Source: Cylindrobasidium torrendii FP15055 ss-10
Taxonomy: Eukaryota; Basidiomycota; Agaricomycetes; Agaricales; Physalacriaceae
Reading direction: 5' to 3'
Length of the DNA stretch: 64,000 nucleotides
NCBI GenBank assembly: GCA_000934385.1
Contig: KN880487.1
Span: 62,001-126,000, forward strand
The translations under genes and the position numbers were made by a program. Numbering within the stretch: position 1 is the first letter of the stretch; each line of letters opens with the position of its first letter. Under the pieces are notes generated by a model. That model saw nothing but the letters and a program-made list of their open reading frames with translations, was not told the DNA's origin and ran no database searches. Below, one piece after another: positions 8,325 to 20,070 of this stretch.

Positions 8325-10494
8325 ATGGCTTACGAGTTTGATGTCCGCCGACCGTCGAGTTCCCTCTTTGTTCGTCGCCCTCTGCATCTGGCGGCATCCG
8401 GGTTTCAGCTCAGCGTTTGCGACGTTGTCGAAGCGTTCAATAACCCAGGGATCATCGGCGCCTTACCCTCTACATTCGGTGTCGCTGCAACCAATTCATG
8501 GGAGATTGCTGTTGTATCAACAACACTTCACAAGGAGGAAGACCTCTTCGAGATTAAGTTTGCCTCTGAGACCAGTGGTGCGCTCCGCGTCTATCTCGGC
8601 GCTTATTTCCATGTTGAACTTTACACTCTAGCTGCTAGAGCGTTTGCGACGCGCTATGGCGCGCCGGTACAAGGACCTGTGCCCATCCTTACGCTGGATT
8701 TCCTGTTGAGGGCGTACCCAGCTACGGTTGCTTGCGCTTACGCTACAAGTGAACTTGTCAGCGTCGACGAGGTGTTCAACGATTGTATCGGATTCGGGCC
8801 CATATTCCGTATCTTTGCAACAGAAAAGATTATTTGGTTCATGGATGAGCTGAGCCTTGGCCTCGCATACGATACGATGGAAGGGCTAGCGCTTCCCTGG
8901 ACGTTCAAGCGCGCTCTATGTCCGATGACGGTTCGAGTCAAGCTACCTCGCGGTGAATCTGTTTCTTCCAACACGAGTCTCGTTTGTGACTACGTTTTCA
9001 AGGCGAGTTTACTGTTGCTATCCAATTGCGTTACGTGCTTAAGACGAGAACTTGCAGATTTCAGTCCAACAACCATTGTCAGTGATTCCTCACATAAATG
9101 CGGCAGAAAAAAATGAGGAACCTAACGAACTTCCAATTAGTGTTTTACAAGACGGCAACACACTTATGTTCAGGTTCCTCAGGCCAGAACAGGGTTCGTC
9201 AACTTTGCGATGGAGAAGCGTGACTGACTATTCACTGTAGCTTCTTATGCTCTGAAATCCCTCCTTCAGTCAAGCTGTCCTTTGAAGTTGACAGCCGATA
9301 CAGAGTGCGACTATCTGCCTGGGCCAACTGTACGTCGTGTCCATGTAATTGTGGCGTTCAGCGTTATTTACCCCTGCGTTTTTCCAGAATGTGTACGATA
9401 TTTTAGATCGCCAATCAAGCTACGTCCATCCGGATCCATTTGTGGATTCAGCTTCGAACCCTGAGTCGGACCAGTGTCCTACCAATGCAGAATCATCTCA
9501 ACTGCAGACCGCCAGCCCTTCAGTCGCATCCACCATCTGTGATTTGCCTTTGGAAGAATCAACTCGCGTACTGGAAAGGGCGCTTATCCGTGCTGAAGAA
9601 CGGGCAGAGAAGACAACAGACACTCTCACGGCCGTACGCGAGGAGCTTACTGTTGCCAAGGTCGAGCTTGAGAGCAGCAGGACAGAAGTGGCACAGCTCG
9701 AGGCTGAAGTAGAAAAGTATAAAGTCGAAGTCGAAGAGCACAAGATGCAGGCGATTCAGCGCGAAGGGGAGATCGAGCGGCTGGAGCGTTCAGAGTGGCT
9801 GATGGATATCGACCTCAATCTGCTGCGCGAGGAGCTCGATATTTGCGAGATCGAATTTGAGCTCGGCAAGACGGAGATCATGCGACTCGCGGACGAAGTA
9901 GAGGACTCTAAGGACGCACTCGAGCAACAACAGATGCAGACGTCCGAGCTCGAGGAGGAAATCGAGCAGCTGAAAGCCAAAGCAGACTTTATCGACGACG
10001 GCGAGTCCCCGAGTCGAAATTTGGAGCTACAGCGCGAGCTCGATGGAGTCCAGGCGAAGCTGGCCAAGGCGGATGCCGAGATTGCGAGCAGGCGACAGGA
10101 GACTCTCAAACTCCAGCAGGATAATTTGAAGCATTCCCAAGTTGCCGAAAGCGCTACGGAAAGGGCGGGGGAGCTTGTGAAGGCATTGGGCGTCGCGAAG
10201 GAACACTTACGGGATGTAGAGAATGTCCTGGCGTCTGAGCGACTCAGGCTGTCAGGCGAGGTCGAAAGGCTCGAGCAGGAGGTCGGTGATTTGAAGGCGC
10301 AGCTCTTTTCTTACAACGATGCGATGCTGGGCCAGAAAGAACACTACCAGACGCATATCGATGAGATTCTGGAGGCCCGTACGGCGGAAACTTCAGAGAA
10401 GGAGCAACTGGAAGAAAGGATTGTTGAGCTTGAAGAAAATATTGTAACTTTGTCGAGTAATTTGGATGCTTATGTAGCTGCTTATGGTAAGTGA
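8325..10494 (+). CDS. Unknown protein: conserved N-terminal domain plus long coiled coil (paralogue B)
   Basis: Four exons (8325-9002, 9058-9193, 9241-9329, 9388-10494) give 670 codons. The start CACCATGG matches the fungal start context, and MAYEFDV is shared with the next paralogue. Residues 1 to about 320 form a globular domain unknown to me (ASGFQLSV, GFGPIFRIF and MFRFLRPEQ are shared with the paralogue). From about residue 350 a Ser/Pro linker leads into a heptad-rich coiled coil that begins with the family signature LERALIRAEERAEKTTDTL and runs almost to the C-terminus. The first intron uses a GC donor (AAG|GCGAGT). No transmembrane segment or signal peptide is visible. A structural or scaffold role is only a guess from the coiled coil. 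Confidence 0.8.
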
Positions 10495-10804
10495 AGGAGT
10501 ATTCCGATACGCATTTGACACTTGCAAGCATATCACTGGATGATTCATCGTTGCAATTAATCAATGTAGTCCGCTAGAGTCATTACATTTTGGGGAGAGT
10601 CGTCCAAGCTATACTTAAAGACTCAACGTGGGCCAATCCAAGTCTTCAACCGGAACCTAAATGCAAAGCCATGAACCAACAATGAACTTGCTGCCAAATG
10701 CGGGGAAAGACACTCGATCATGGCGGCATCCCGGCATCTTTAGCGCCTCCTTGCTTCCCACCACCACCATTCTCAAAATCCGCTCTCTTTGGTGCTTTGC
10801 AGGA
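10495..10804. other. Spacer between coiled-coil paralogues B and C
   Basis: 310 bp. Open frames here only extend paralogue C upstream of its conserved MAYEF start. I see no separate gene. Confidence 0.5.
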
Positions 10805-13800
10805 ATGGCATACGAATTTGATATCCTCCAACCATCCTGCTCTCTGTTTGTCCCGCGCGCGCCGCATGTCGCCGCATCAGGATTCCAGCTCAGCGTTCGC
10901 AACGTCGTTGACGCGTTCAATGACCGCTGTGGCACAGCCTCTCCTTATCAATCACCGTCACCCGTTGAGCCTTGGGGAGTCGTCCTTACTAGACTGCACG
11001 AACAGCAAGGGTTGTTCGAAATTGTATTCAGGTCTCCAGTGGCCGGTGCGCTTTCATGTCTATTGCGCCTCTACGCATGCTGACCAAGGCATGTGCAGCA
11101 ACGAAAGCATTTGCGACCTGCTATGATGCACCATTATCCGGGATCGTTCCACCCTTCACACTCAGTTTCTTGTTCAAGACGTACCCAACAAGTTATGCGC
11201 GCTCTTACGTCTTCGATGTGACCTGTTTCCCACGTCCTGGTCATGACCTGCTGTACGATGAGCTCATTCGCTTCGGTCCCATCTTTCGCATATTTGACCA
11301 ACTTGTGTGGTTTTGGGACAACACCGACGCCGTCAACGCTGTCCGTAACAAGCGGTCAGGCTCCTGGAACTTTCATGGAACCATTGTCCCTACCGCTATT
11401 CGGGTTCGCGCATTCGACTATGTACCCGGACTGTATGCCCAGAAGAGGCCGTCGCTCATTCCTCCCACACTAGCAGAGGATATTCAAACTTTCATTCACA
11501 AAGTAAGTAGGTATGTATGCTAATCCACGCCTGCCACTGATCAAATACTTCAACAGGTCTCCACTCGGCCACCTGTATCGTATGTCAGGTCCTAAAAAGC
11601 TCATCAATACTTGTGTCTGACTCCTCACAGGATTTTCATTGAAGGGGATTGGACTTCCATGACCCTTCGGTTTGAGACACCCGAGCTTGGTATGTAGCCG
11701 CTGTTACATGGGCGACACGGCTTCAATCTTCTCACTTCTTTCTAGCAACACAGGCCAAACAATCCTTCCTCTCGCATATTCTCCCTGTCAACTTGCAATG
11801 TGAATACCTTGAAGGACCGGTACGCCAGTATGCGCCATACACACGGACGTGCCACTAATTATTGCCACCAATAGCCTGACATGGGCCCTGCGAAACCAAT
11901 TGAACACTACATGCGCCCACCTTCACCGCCGCCTGTTGTGACCATTGTTGACTGCTACGAGGATTCCCGTCCGACCAGCCGCTCGGACAGCCTGACGCCG
12001 CCGCCATTCCCTCTCCCGTGTTCCCCGCGAACACAATCCGAATCCTCAGCACCCTCTCGACTGATGACTCCGGAGTCCTGGACCACAGAGGCTCCGTCCA
12101 TTGCACAGCCTGCCGCAAGTTCGGCGCCAGTCTGCGGTTTAGAGAGAGCGCTGCTACGTGCAGAAGAGCGCGCTGAAAGCAGGATCGACGCTCTCTTAGA
12201 CGCCCGTGAGAAGTTGGCAGCACTCAATATCGAGCTACGCTATAGCCAAGCGGAGGCTCAACGGTACAAAGCCGAAAACAACTCCCTCCGCGAGCGCGGC
12301 TCCCAGCAGGGCGGTGATAACCAGAACACTCAGCAACTTCGTTTCGAAGTCGAGCAGGCCAAGGCTCAGCAGCAGCGACGGACGAATGACGACAACGACT
12401 GGATTTCTGATTCAAGTGATTGTTGGATCCCGGCCATTAGTGATACTCTTTCAGTGGCGTCTACAACCAAGACCGAGCACCTGGCGCGCCGCGCAGAGGC
12501 CGTAGAGGAAGCACTAGACGTTGAACGTCATGAATGGGGTACCGAGAAATGCCGCTTGCAGGATCAGCTTTCGGCTTGGGAATCGCGCCGTAACGAATGG
12601 GAGATGGACAAGCACGAGATGGAGCTCCAGGTGGAATCCTTGCAGTCCGACCTGGAATGCTTGACAAAGCTTTTGCATGAATCCGATATGCAGGGCGTAG
12701 ATTTGGCGCACGACCTACATTGCAAGACGGAGCAGATAGATCACGAGCGCTGGGACTGGATAGACGAGAAAGCCAAACTACAGGATCAATTGGCCGCCTG
12801 GGAATCCCGCCGTGAGGAGTGGGACATGGAGAAGCACGAGCTGGGTCTTCACGCTGAGGCACTGCAGCTGGATCTTGCCGACTGCTCCAGAAAGCTTCAT
12901 GATTCCGAATCCGAAATGAGGAGCATGCTGCAGAGGCAAAATGAGCGCGCTGCAGTGGATGCCGAAATCATCAAGGACTTGCAGGTGCGACTGGCCGCTG
13001 CACAGAAAGCGCAGCGGCGCGTTCAGGATATGGATGCCATCATGCTCGACCGCGAGGAGGAGTGGTCGGCGGAGAAGGAGGGTCTGGAGTTGCAGGTTGC
13101 TGACCTCAGCGCAAAGAACGCGGAGCTGGAGACCGAGAAGATTAATTTGGTCGAGAGATTGGAGAAGTGTGAAAAGGACATGGGGAACCAGTCTATCGTC
13201 GAAAGTGAGCTGAGGGAGCTGTTCCATGAGTCGGAGACTCGGGGCGACCGTTGCGAAGAGGACCTGGAGGCTGCGATAGGTGATCAGAACCTCATGGCGG
13301 AACAGTTGGACGAAGCTTCCGAGGAGAAAGCGTCACTGCGCGCGGAGAGAGACGAGCTAGCCAAACGGGTGACCGACTTGGAAAGTATTGTGGAGGCGAA
13401 GGAGGTCACCTTGAACGATTTGGAAACCAAGGTGCAACCAATCGCTGGTCTGACACGCTCTCTGGAGGAACGGACAGCGGAATTGCAGGCTGCACAAGAG
13501 AAGACCAAGCTGGTCAAAGCGGCCTTGTCGAGGACCATCGACGACTGCAAGGCCGGCCTGGCGCTCGGGGCCGAAAATTACGGCAAACTAGCTGGCCAGT
13601 TTTCCAAGGCCAAGGCGGAGGCAACGGCGGCAGCTGCGAAGAAAGACGCGGCGGTTGAGATGTCGGAGAAGGCTCGCGGACTGATAGAAAAGAAGCTCGC
13701 TGCCCGTGAAGAGGAGTTGGCACAGAAAGCCAAGGATCTTGGGGCGGCGCAACGCAAGGTGAACGAACTTTCCCGTGAGCTGAAGAAAGAGAAGGAGGCG

Positions 13801-13941
13801 ACGGGGAAGGTGGAGCGAACATCTCCTGGGACATCCCCATATGTAGGCGGGGGGCGTGAAGGTTCTCTCGCCTCTTTCTTCTCTCAGTTGACGGAGTCAG
13901 CTCAGCGACCACATAGCTGGGCAGCACCATCCGGACAATAG
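10805..13941 (+). CDS. Unknown protein: conserved N-terminal domain plus long coiled coil (paralogue C)
   Basis: This is the tandem relative of the gene at 8325. The same MAYEFD start and ASGFQLSV, FGPIFRIF and LRFETPELA motifs lead to LERALLRAEERAESRIDAL and a coiled coil of about 600 residues rich in Glu, Lys and Leu. Inside it are two imperfect copies of an internal block (DQLSAWESRRNEWEMDKHEM and DQLAAWESRREEWDMEKHEL). Exons after the N-terminal one are 11557-11579 (23 nt), 11631-11689, 11746-11819 and 11875-13941. The N-terminal part changes frame near 11057-11099. A 41-bp intron (GTCTAT...GTGCAG) would restore the frame and give 960 codons, but paralogue B has no intron there, so a frameshift is an alternative. 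Function unknown. Confidence 0.72.
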
Positions 13942-14493
13942 ACGACATAATTCCAAATGGGGCTACCGTTGACCAAGCACCCTGGACGTTGTTTTCGAAG
14001 TACTCATCTCATATTTGTATTGTTGGCTGCCGTGTATTTTACTTACTTCGCCTTGCTTTATATAAGCGCCTACTCTTCTTGACAACCATACGCTCTCTGC
14101 ACTGCCAAGCGTTGAAAGTCAACTCAAGTCACCTTCAAAATTAACTGAGGCATTATTCCAAAATTTGTCGCTCTGATTGACGTGAAGCATACAGCCTAAG
14201 TTGGACTATAAAGCACTTCAAACAAACGCTTTCTTAACCTGTACTTAACTGTGCTCGCGACGATTTTCCATTGCCTACGTCGACTATCACTATGACATTG
14301 ATAGGCGCAAGGGATCCAGCCACGTCCTCATTGCTCAGCGACGCGCTGTAAACCCTTGCGAAAGCCTGAAGGACAATTTTGACAGCGAGACCCAAGATAC
14401 TTACACATTTTTAGGAGCCCTCTATCCACAGCATTATATATCCCAAATCTATACAATATCGTATCGACTGTCCTAATTCGTCCCAACGTCCCT
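13942..14493. other. Intergenic region between convergent genes
   Basis: No gene seen. It holds the 3' flanks of the coiled-coil gene and the SGNH-type gene. Confidence 0.5.
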
Positions 14494-16276
14494 TTACGAA
14501 GCGAAGATACCAATGATTTTGAACGCAGGAACCGTCTGTCCCTCTTCGCCCAAAAGCTGGCACTCAACAAAGTGCGATCCTCGGGTCACAAAGTGGTCGA
14601 TAATTTCCATTCTGCATGTCAAGTCAGTTAAGGACGAATGAAAGATATGGTTTGACAGGGCATGAGCGCACCTCGGAGTAGATTCCCCAATCTGGGCTGA
14701 GTTCTCCAGAACCTTCGCACCCGGATAGTTATCGTCCACCCAACATTCCACCGCACTACCCTCCCCGATTTCACTCTCGGGTTCCTCAAGGAAATACACA
14801 CCAATGTCGCCCGCACCGACCTGTATCGGGACGCGAAGCTTGCTCAGAGGAAGGGTCGAGTACCAATAGTAGTCCCTCGTGCTCTGTGTCCTCTTCGCAG
14901 GGTGGTTCGCGCTCCATCCAGAGCCGTAGAACAAACTTGGCGGCAGCGGGTTGATCAGATCATTCGCGCTCACACAGGATGGAGCAATTTCCTCGAAGGG
15001 ATGGGCATCGTCCGGCCGTGTGTTGATACGGGCGGGCGGGACGTGCAGCGGAGGGACGTACGCGTTTGATGTCGGAGGCAGCAGTGCCATAATGGGGTTC
15101 CCCTCTGCATCAACGTCCGCCTTTTTCTCGTCGAGTTCGCCGCCGGGAGCGCCGGGAACGCCCTTGCGCAGGCCGACACCGCCAAAGAGCCCGTGCGACT
15201 CGCTCCCAACGGTGCTTTCGGGGTCGTGTGTCTCACTTGCGACATTGTCCCAAACGGCGCAAATTTGAGACTGGAAGTAGCTGACGAGCACATCTGTTAG
15301 GAGTTCATGGCCTTCTGGGTTGGCGAGGACAGCATCAGCGTAGTACTGCTTGACACTGTTGGGATTGGACATGTAATCCGCGTAGAGCAGAGGCTTTGTG
15401 CTGACATGGGGAATGTCATAGAACTGAGCGACGACGTCGTGATAGTGGTCCGGCCCAAGGAAGCCGTGAGTTTGGTGAACTTGGGTGGAGAAATGACCGA
15501 GCAGCATGACAGCGGGCTGGTCTGGTCGTAAAAGAAGTGAGCGAATGAGAATCTCGAAGTGTTCCATCATCTCTGAGGTGGGACTGTCGTCGCTGTCAAG
15601 CTCGATGATGACAAGGTCGGTCATGTCAGGGATATGGTGTGTCGAACAATAGCCATAATATGCCGAGTTTGTGCGACGCATGGCACCGTTGGTGAGTTCG
15701 GATGCTGGGTGTGGGAAGACCGACGTCCACCATTGGAAGAAGCGGGATGGGTAGCATTTTGGAGATACAGGATCGTCTCCAGCACCATGACAAGCAGAAA
15801 CTACAGAAAATGAGCATGATACGGACTCTAGCGATAGTTTACGCACCAGAGCCTCCTAGAACGCTGATTGTGACCGGCTGGCCTGCAAGCGCTCTGGTTA
15901 TCACCCTGTTCACACGCGCATTGCTGCCCAGGTGAAGTCTGCTTTGCGACAGCTTGAGTTCGCCATGCTTCTTGCCCAAAGTATCGTTCGGGCCAAATGC
16001 TGGACAGAAATCGAATGGATTGGGTTCGTGTTCGGTATTATTCAGATAATTCTTCGACTTGAGATTTGCCGTCGAGTATGGTTGGAACGTTTCCGCAGAG
16101 GGGAAGATGCGGTGTGTGACAAAAAGAACGACTAGGAGGACGGTGACAAGGATCCAGACGCGGACCTTGACGCCGAAATGGCGCTGGGCGAGGCGCGATG
16201 ATTTTTCCTTTGGCATTGGAGTCGGCGGGGACGACGGTGGTGGCGATATATGTGCCTGGCCCTTTCTGCGCTGCAT
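14494..16276 (-). CDS. Membrane-anchored SGNH-hydrolase-fold protein
   Basis: Three exons (15847-16276, 14672-15800, 14494-14611) give 559 codons. The N-terminus is cytosolic and basic, followed by one membrane segment at about residues 38-57 (VWILVTVLLVVLFVTHRIF): a type II protein with a lumenal domain. After splicing, the block I region reads ISVLGGSVSACHGAG, corresponding to the GDSxS of SGNH/GDSL hydrolases with Gly for Asp. Next come WWTSVFPHP, NGAMRRTNSAYYGYC and DLVIIELDSDD, as in fungal SGNH proteins related to capsule-associated factors. Its start codon lies 84 bp from that of a GT69 mannosyltransferase on the other strand, suggesting joint control. A polysaccharide O-acetyl esterase or transferase is a reasonable guess, not shown. 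Confidence 0.72.
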
Positions 16277-16360
16277 AAGGCGGCGACGAGTGGGCTGAGA
16301 TAGGACGGGAAACGGACAGAGGTGGTGGTGGGAAGAAACTAAGCTTTGCCTCCTGCCATC
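16277..16360. promoter_or_regulatory. Compact bidirectional promoter (84 bp)
   Basis: This is the whole space between the divergent start codons of the SGNH-type gene and the GT69 gene. Both 5' leaders and core promoters must fit here or overlap. Confidence 0.5.
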
Positions 16361-17929
16361 ATGAACAAGGCTCAGCCGCCGGGCTTAGCGCAACAGCTCC
16401 GCCGTCTCCCTGCCCCAATCCTACTCGCTGTGGGCATCTTTGTTGGGTTCATTTTATCGAAAGTAGTTTCGATTCCAACAGTGCGTGCCCCGCCTTTCCT
16501 AGACAGACTCCCAATTTAAAGCAAACTCTTATAGTCGACGACTCCCATTTGGCGCAGCGGCCACACACCGGCCAAGTCGCGTGTCCAAAGCCGCCATGCA
16601 TTCCAGGCGCCGACCATCGACCAGCGTGCGCGGGTACTGGACCTCCTGACAACCCTCACGCCGCACTACACCAAAGAGTGCACGCGAAATGCACAGCCAT
16701 TGTACACGGCCCAAGCTCTCGAGCGATACGCGCCCCTCGTAGGACACAAGACACCGTCCCGTACGTCCTGGTTCGATACGCTCGGCCTCGGCACAGAACA
16801 ACCTCTCCGCCGAGACGCCATGTACAGCGAGCACAAATACTTTTTCGCCATCAATCTATACAATTCGTTCGATGTCATTCCCGACCTCTTTGCCACACTC
16901 TTCCGTGTGGCAGCGGTGTTGGGCTACCAAAATGTATTTGTGTCCATCTACGAGAACGGATCGACAGACCAGACCAAGGCTCTCCTTCGCATATTCGATG
17001 CCCTCACCCGTTCTGTTGGCATGCGTGTCACCATCCGGACATCTATGCGTACAAGAGGAGCTTTCAATCACCGTATCGAATACCTAGCAGAAGTCCGCAA
17101 CGCTGCCTTCGTCCCATTGCATGAACTCCGTGATGCCGAAAATGAATACTTCGACACCATCATCTTCATGAACGATATTTTGCCTTGTGTGGATGACCTT
17201 CTCGAGCTCATCTACCAGTCAAGAACAAACAACGCTGGCATCACTTGCGCCGCGGACTACATGTACCACGAAGAGCTTGGACAACCCGTCTTCTACGACA
17301 ACTGGGTCGCACGAGACATCAATGGCACTGCACTCGAGAACGCGCCATTTGAAAGCATCTTCCATCACCCCGATAGTTCCAGTCGTTTCCAGAAACATCT
17401 GCCTATCCAAGTGCAGAGCTGCTGGAACGGTATCGCCGTCCTCGACCCCGCACCGTTCTACTCTCCGCCACACGTTCGCTTCCGGATGGCGCATATCATG
17501 GACGGCGAGTGCAGTGCTTCGGAGTGTTCGCTTATCTGCAACGACTACTGGGAGGCAGGCTATGGCCGTATTCTGATGGTTCCCCGCGTCAAGCTTGCGT
17601 ACGACTCGAAAGTGTGGGACATTATCCACCCGCAGAGGCGCAACCTCACTGCCATTCGTGGATACTCAAAAATTGGCGGACTGCCGGATAACCCCTTGAC
17701 GGACCCGCAGGACCGCTCGTGGTTCGGGCCGCACGATAGGCTGTTCATCGACGAGGAAAGTGAGCCGCTGGACTTTGCTAGCGGGCCGGACTATGTGTGG
17801 TGTTGGGGATGGGATGGTGCTGGAGATTTGGATGGACCGGACGTGGATCCCATTTGGGAGATGATGCCCAATCGCTCGAGGACGGACGATGCGGTCCAGG
17901 TGAGGCATCATCGTGAACTCATATTATAG
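16361..17929 (+). CDS. GT69 alpha-1,3-mannosyltransferase (CMT1/CAP59 family)
   Basis: Two exons (16361-16480, 16535-17929) encode 504 residues. Residues about 19-36 form the signal anchor (ILLAVGIFVGFILSKVV) of a type II Golgi protein. The lumenal domain has the family's hallmarks: KYFFAINLYNSFDVIPDL, VFVSIYENGSTDQTKALL, the acidic sequence IIFMNDILPC, ITCAADYMYHE, SCWNGIAVLDPAPFY and ECSLICNDYW. The Cryptococcus relatives are CMT1, a GDP-mannose-dependent alpha-1,3-mannosyltransferase, and CAP59, needed for capsule export. Homologues occur in non-capsulated basidiomycetes, where they probably act on cell-surface glycans. The first exon encodes the whole anchor, so the upstream ATG is favoured over an internal start at 16700. 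Confidence 0.88.
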
Positions 17930-18078
17930 ACATGCTCGGGGGTTGGTGGATAATGCTGGGTATATATGTTCTTGTAATAAACGGACGTGCGGCATGCAAC
18001 AGCGCAGCTCATAACTCTCCCCGAGAGTCGAGAAGATAAACGGATTCTAACAGGATCAGGCCAATGCTATGTCGACGT

Positions 18079-19212
18079 CGCGTTTCTCAAGCTTCGACTC
18101 GCAGTCCTGCATATAGTTCCTGTTCTTCAAAAATCAGTGGGCGCTCAAAGCTAACAAAGAGCACACACAAACTTGGTCTGGCGACCAGAATGGGCAGACA
18201 AACCACGCAGGAACCGTCTCTATGCACAGTTCTCTCTCGATTTGCTCCTGTACTTTAGGGTCGGGGCGACAGTCTGCAGAGCTTTTCCCCGACATCGGCA
18301 TCACATAGATTAAAGCAGGTTCACGTCTGCGATTATGTGCGACCTCGGTCACATAGAGACGCTGCCCCGCCAAAGTAGACTGTGAAGGACCTAAGTATTG
18401 GAAAGGCAAATTCTGGATGGTTGCCGTAGTATAATCCCGTTTCCTTTTCGATGATGACGTGGCCATAAACGAGGGGAAGTCCACGCAATTGAGGAGGGAC
18501 ATCGGGAACTGGTCTGCTCAAGAAATGTTAACTCTGATAAACTGGGCTGTATGGATCCGAAATGGGACGTCACACACTTGTTTCCTGGAGTCAATCATTT
18601 CTTGCAGCGCTCACAGCCTTCCTCCATCGTAGTTTTTGTGAGGAAAGGCAACAACCGGTGCAATGACTTGACATATTTGACATCCTCCCAAAGGATAGTT
18701 TCCTTGGGTTTACGTGACATTGTCTCTTTTGAGTCCGTGCTAGTACTGGGTTGAACGTTTTGATAGTTATGGAAGGCTTTGATTTCCAAGGGCCAGAGAC
18801 TATCCCTCCGCGATGAACGCTGATGATAGGCCCGGGCTTTCTGGCGCACGGGCATAGCGGCGAGCTAGTACCGTGGACGGTCTATCGATAGACCTGTTTT
18901 TAGCTCGGTGGTGAAGGTCCGAGTCAACAAGCTGGTGCGTGTGGTTGAGGTAAGCTTGGGAAGACTTGGGGAAGACCTTACCGGCATTGTCCAGCTGCAC
19001 GTGATCGTGGTGATTAAAGCTGCCGTGATCCGTCCATTTAATTTAGCAGAACGATCCTTAAGTTTAACCAAGCACTTACTCACATACGACAACTCGTAGT
19101 AGTGTCTGCGAGCTTGGAGGCTTCTTGAGCACGAACAAAAAATGCTTTTGGCTCGACCGCCCGTTATCGATTTTCCATTGTTCTCAGCCAAATAAACTTT
19201 CGTCTTGCCCAT
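18079..19212 (-). CDS. Unidentified multi-exon gene or degraded gene
   Basis: A chain of coding-like segments runs leftward from an ATG at 19212. Exon 1 (MGKTKVYLAENNGK..., rich in Arg, Ser and Cys) ends at GTATGT near 19087. A second exon reads FNHHDHVQLDNAGK. A third reads LVDSDLHHRAKNRS after a good CACCAG acceptor. Further open segments follow: KARAYHQRSSRRDSLWPL..., PVPDVPPQLRGLPLVYGHVI... and STLAGQRLYVTEVAH. The His-rich HHDH...DLHH block looks conserved, but I cannot name the family. Some junctions need very short introns, so the gene may be partly decayed. The right boundary is firmer than the left. Confidence 0.4.
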
Positions 19213-20070
19213 GTCTTCTACATTGGGCTACTACGCGCTATAATGCGCATGAATGTAATAGAAGGAGCATAGTGTATTGTTTGTAGCTATCTACCATGTC
19301 GTGACGGGAGCCGAACCGCGCAATACTGAGTCTGCCTCGGCCAGGTTTCAAGTTGTACATAGCGAGGTGAGATGAGGCAGGATGTAAGTTCAACAGCTGA
19401 ATCAAAATCCCCGGCTTTATTGAGAATTCTCTCAGCTCTATGAGGCGACTCTGTGCTGAACTCATCATAATGTAATCGCTGAAGCAGATACTGGAATGGG
19501 CGACAGACTACAGTGGGCTGGATCTTCTACAGCGATGGCCAAGTCCAATCGGATGCAAAGGAGAGCTAGAAGTATTTATTTTATAAGAGAAGAAGCTGCG
19601 GTATTTGTGGCTCAGCTCACAGGGACAACACAAGGGCTGGAAGTAGCCGTCAATTATAAGATCTACCGGAGGCTTGGTATTTACAGCATGCATGCGCCTA
19701 TTTTCGTTGTTGGTGTGAAGATTTCTTTCAAGCTTCTTATCATGGAAAAAATGTAGACACATCATCAACGTTCCGTCGACAGCAAAATACAACGCTCGCA
19801 CGCCACTGGCACTTGCCGAGATAAGATAACATGTTGATCGAGCGCTTGGTGTGTGGTTGATGGGACGGAGGCGGTGCAGCCACACTTTCATCTCTCTCCA
19901 CATCGAACTGGGTGACATTCGCGACTTCCGTTTCTCAATCTTTCCTTGACGCTCTACCTGGATCTCCCTTTTGTTGGGGTAGAGGACTGCTGACGGCCTG
20001 TGGGAGCAAGGCACAGTTTCGAAACGCCAGGGCCACGACACCCGCGGAGTGTTGACTCGACGGCGGCGCC
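19213..20070. other. Intergenic region
   Basis: No convincing gene. Open frames on the minus strand (19508-20041) lack splice support or motifs. The right part is the promoter region of the VHS-GAT gene. Confidence 0.45.
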
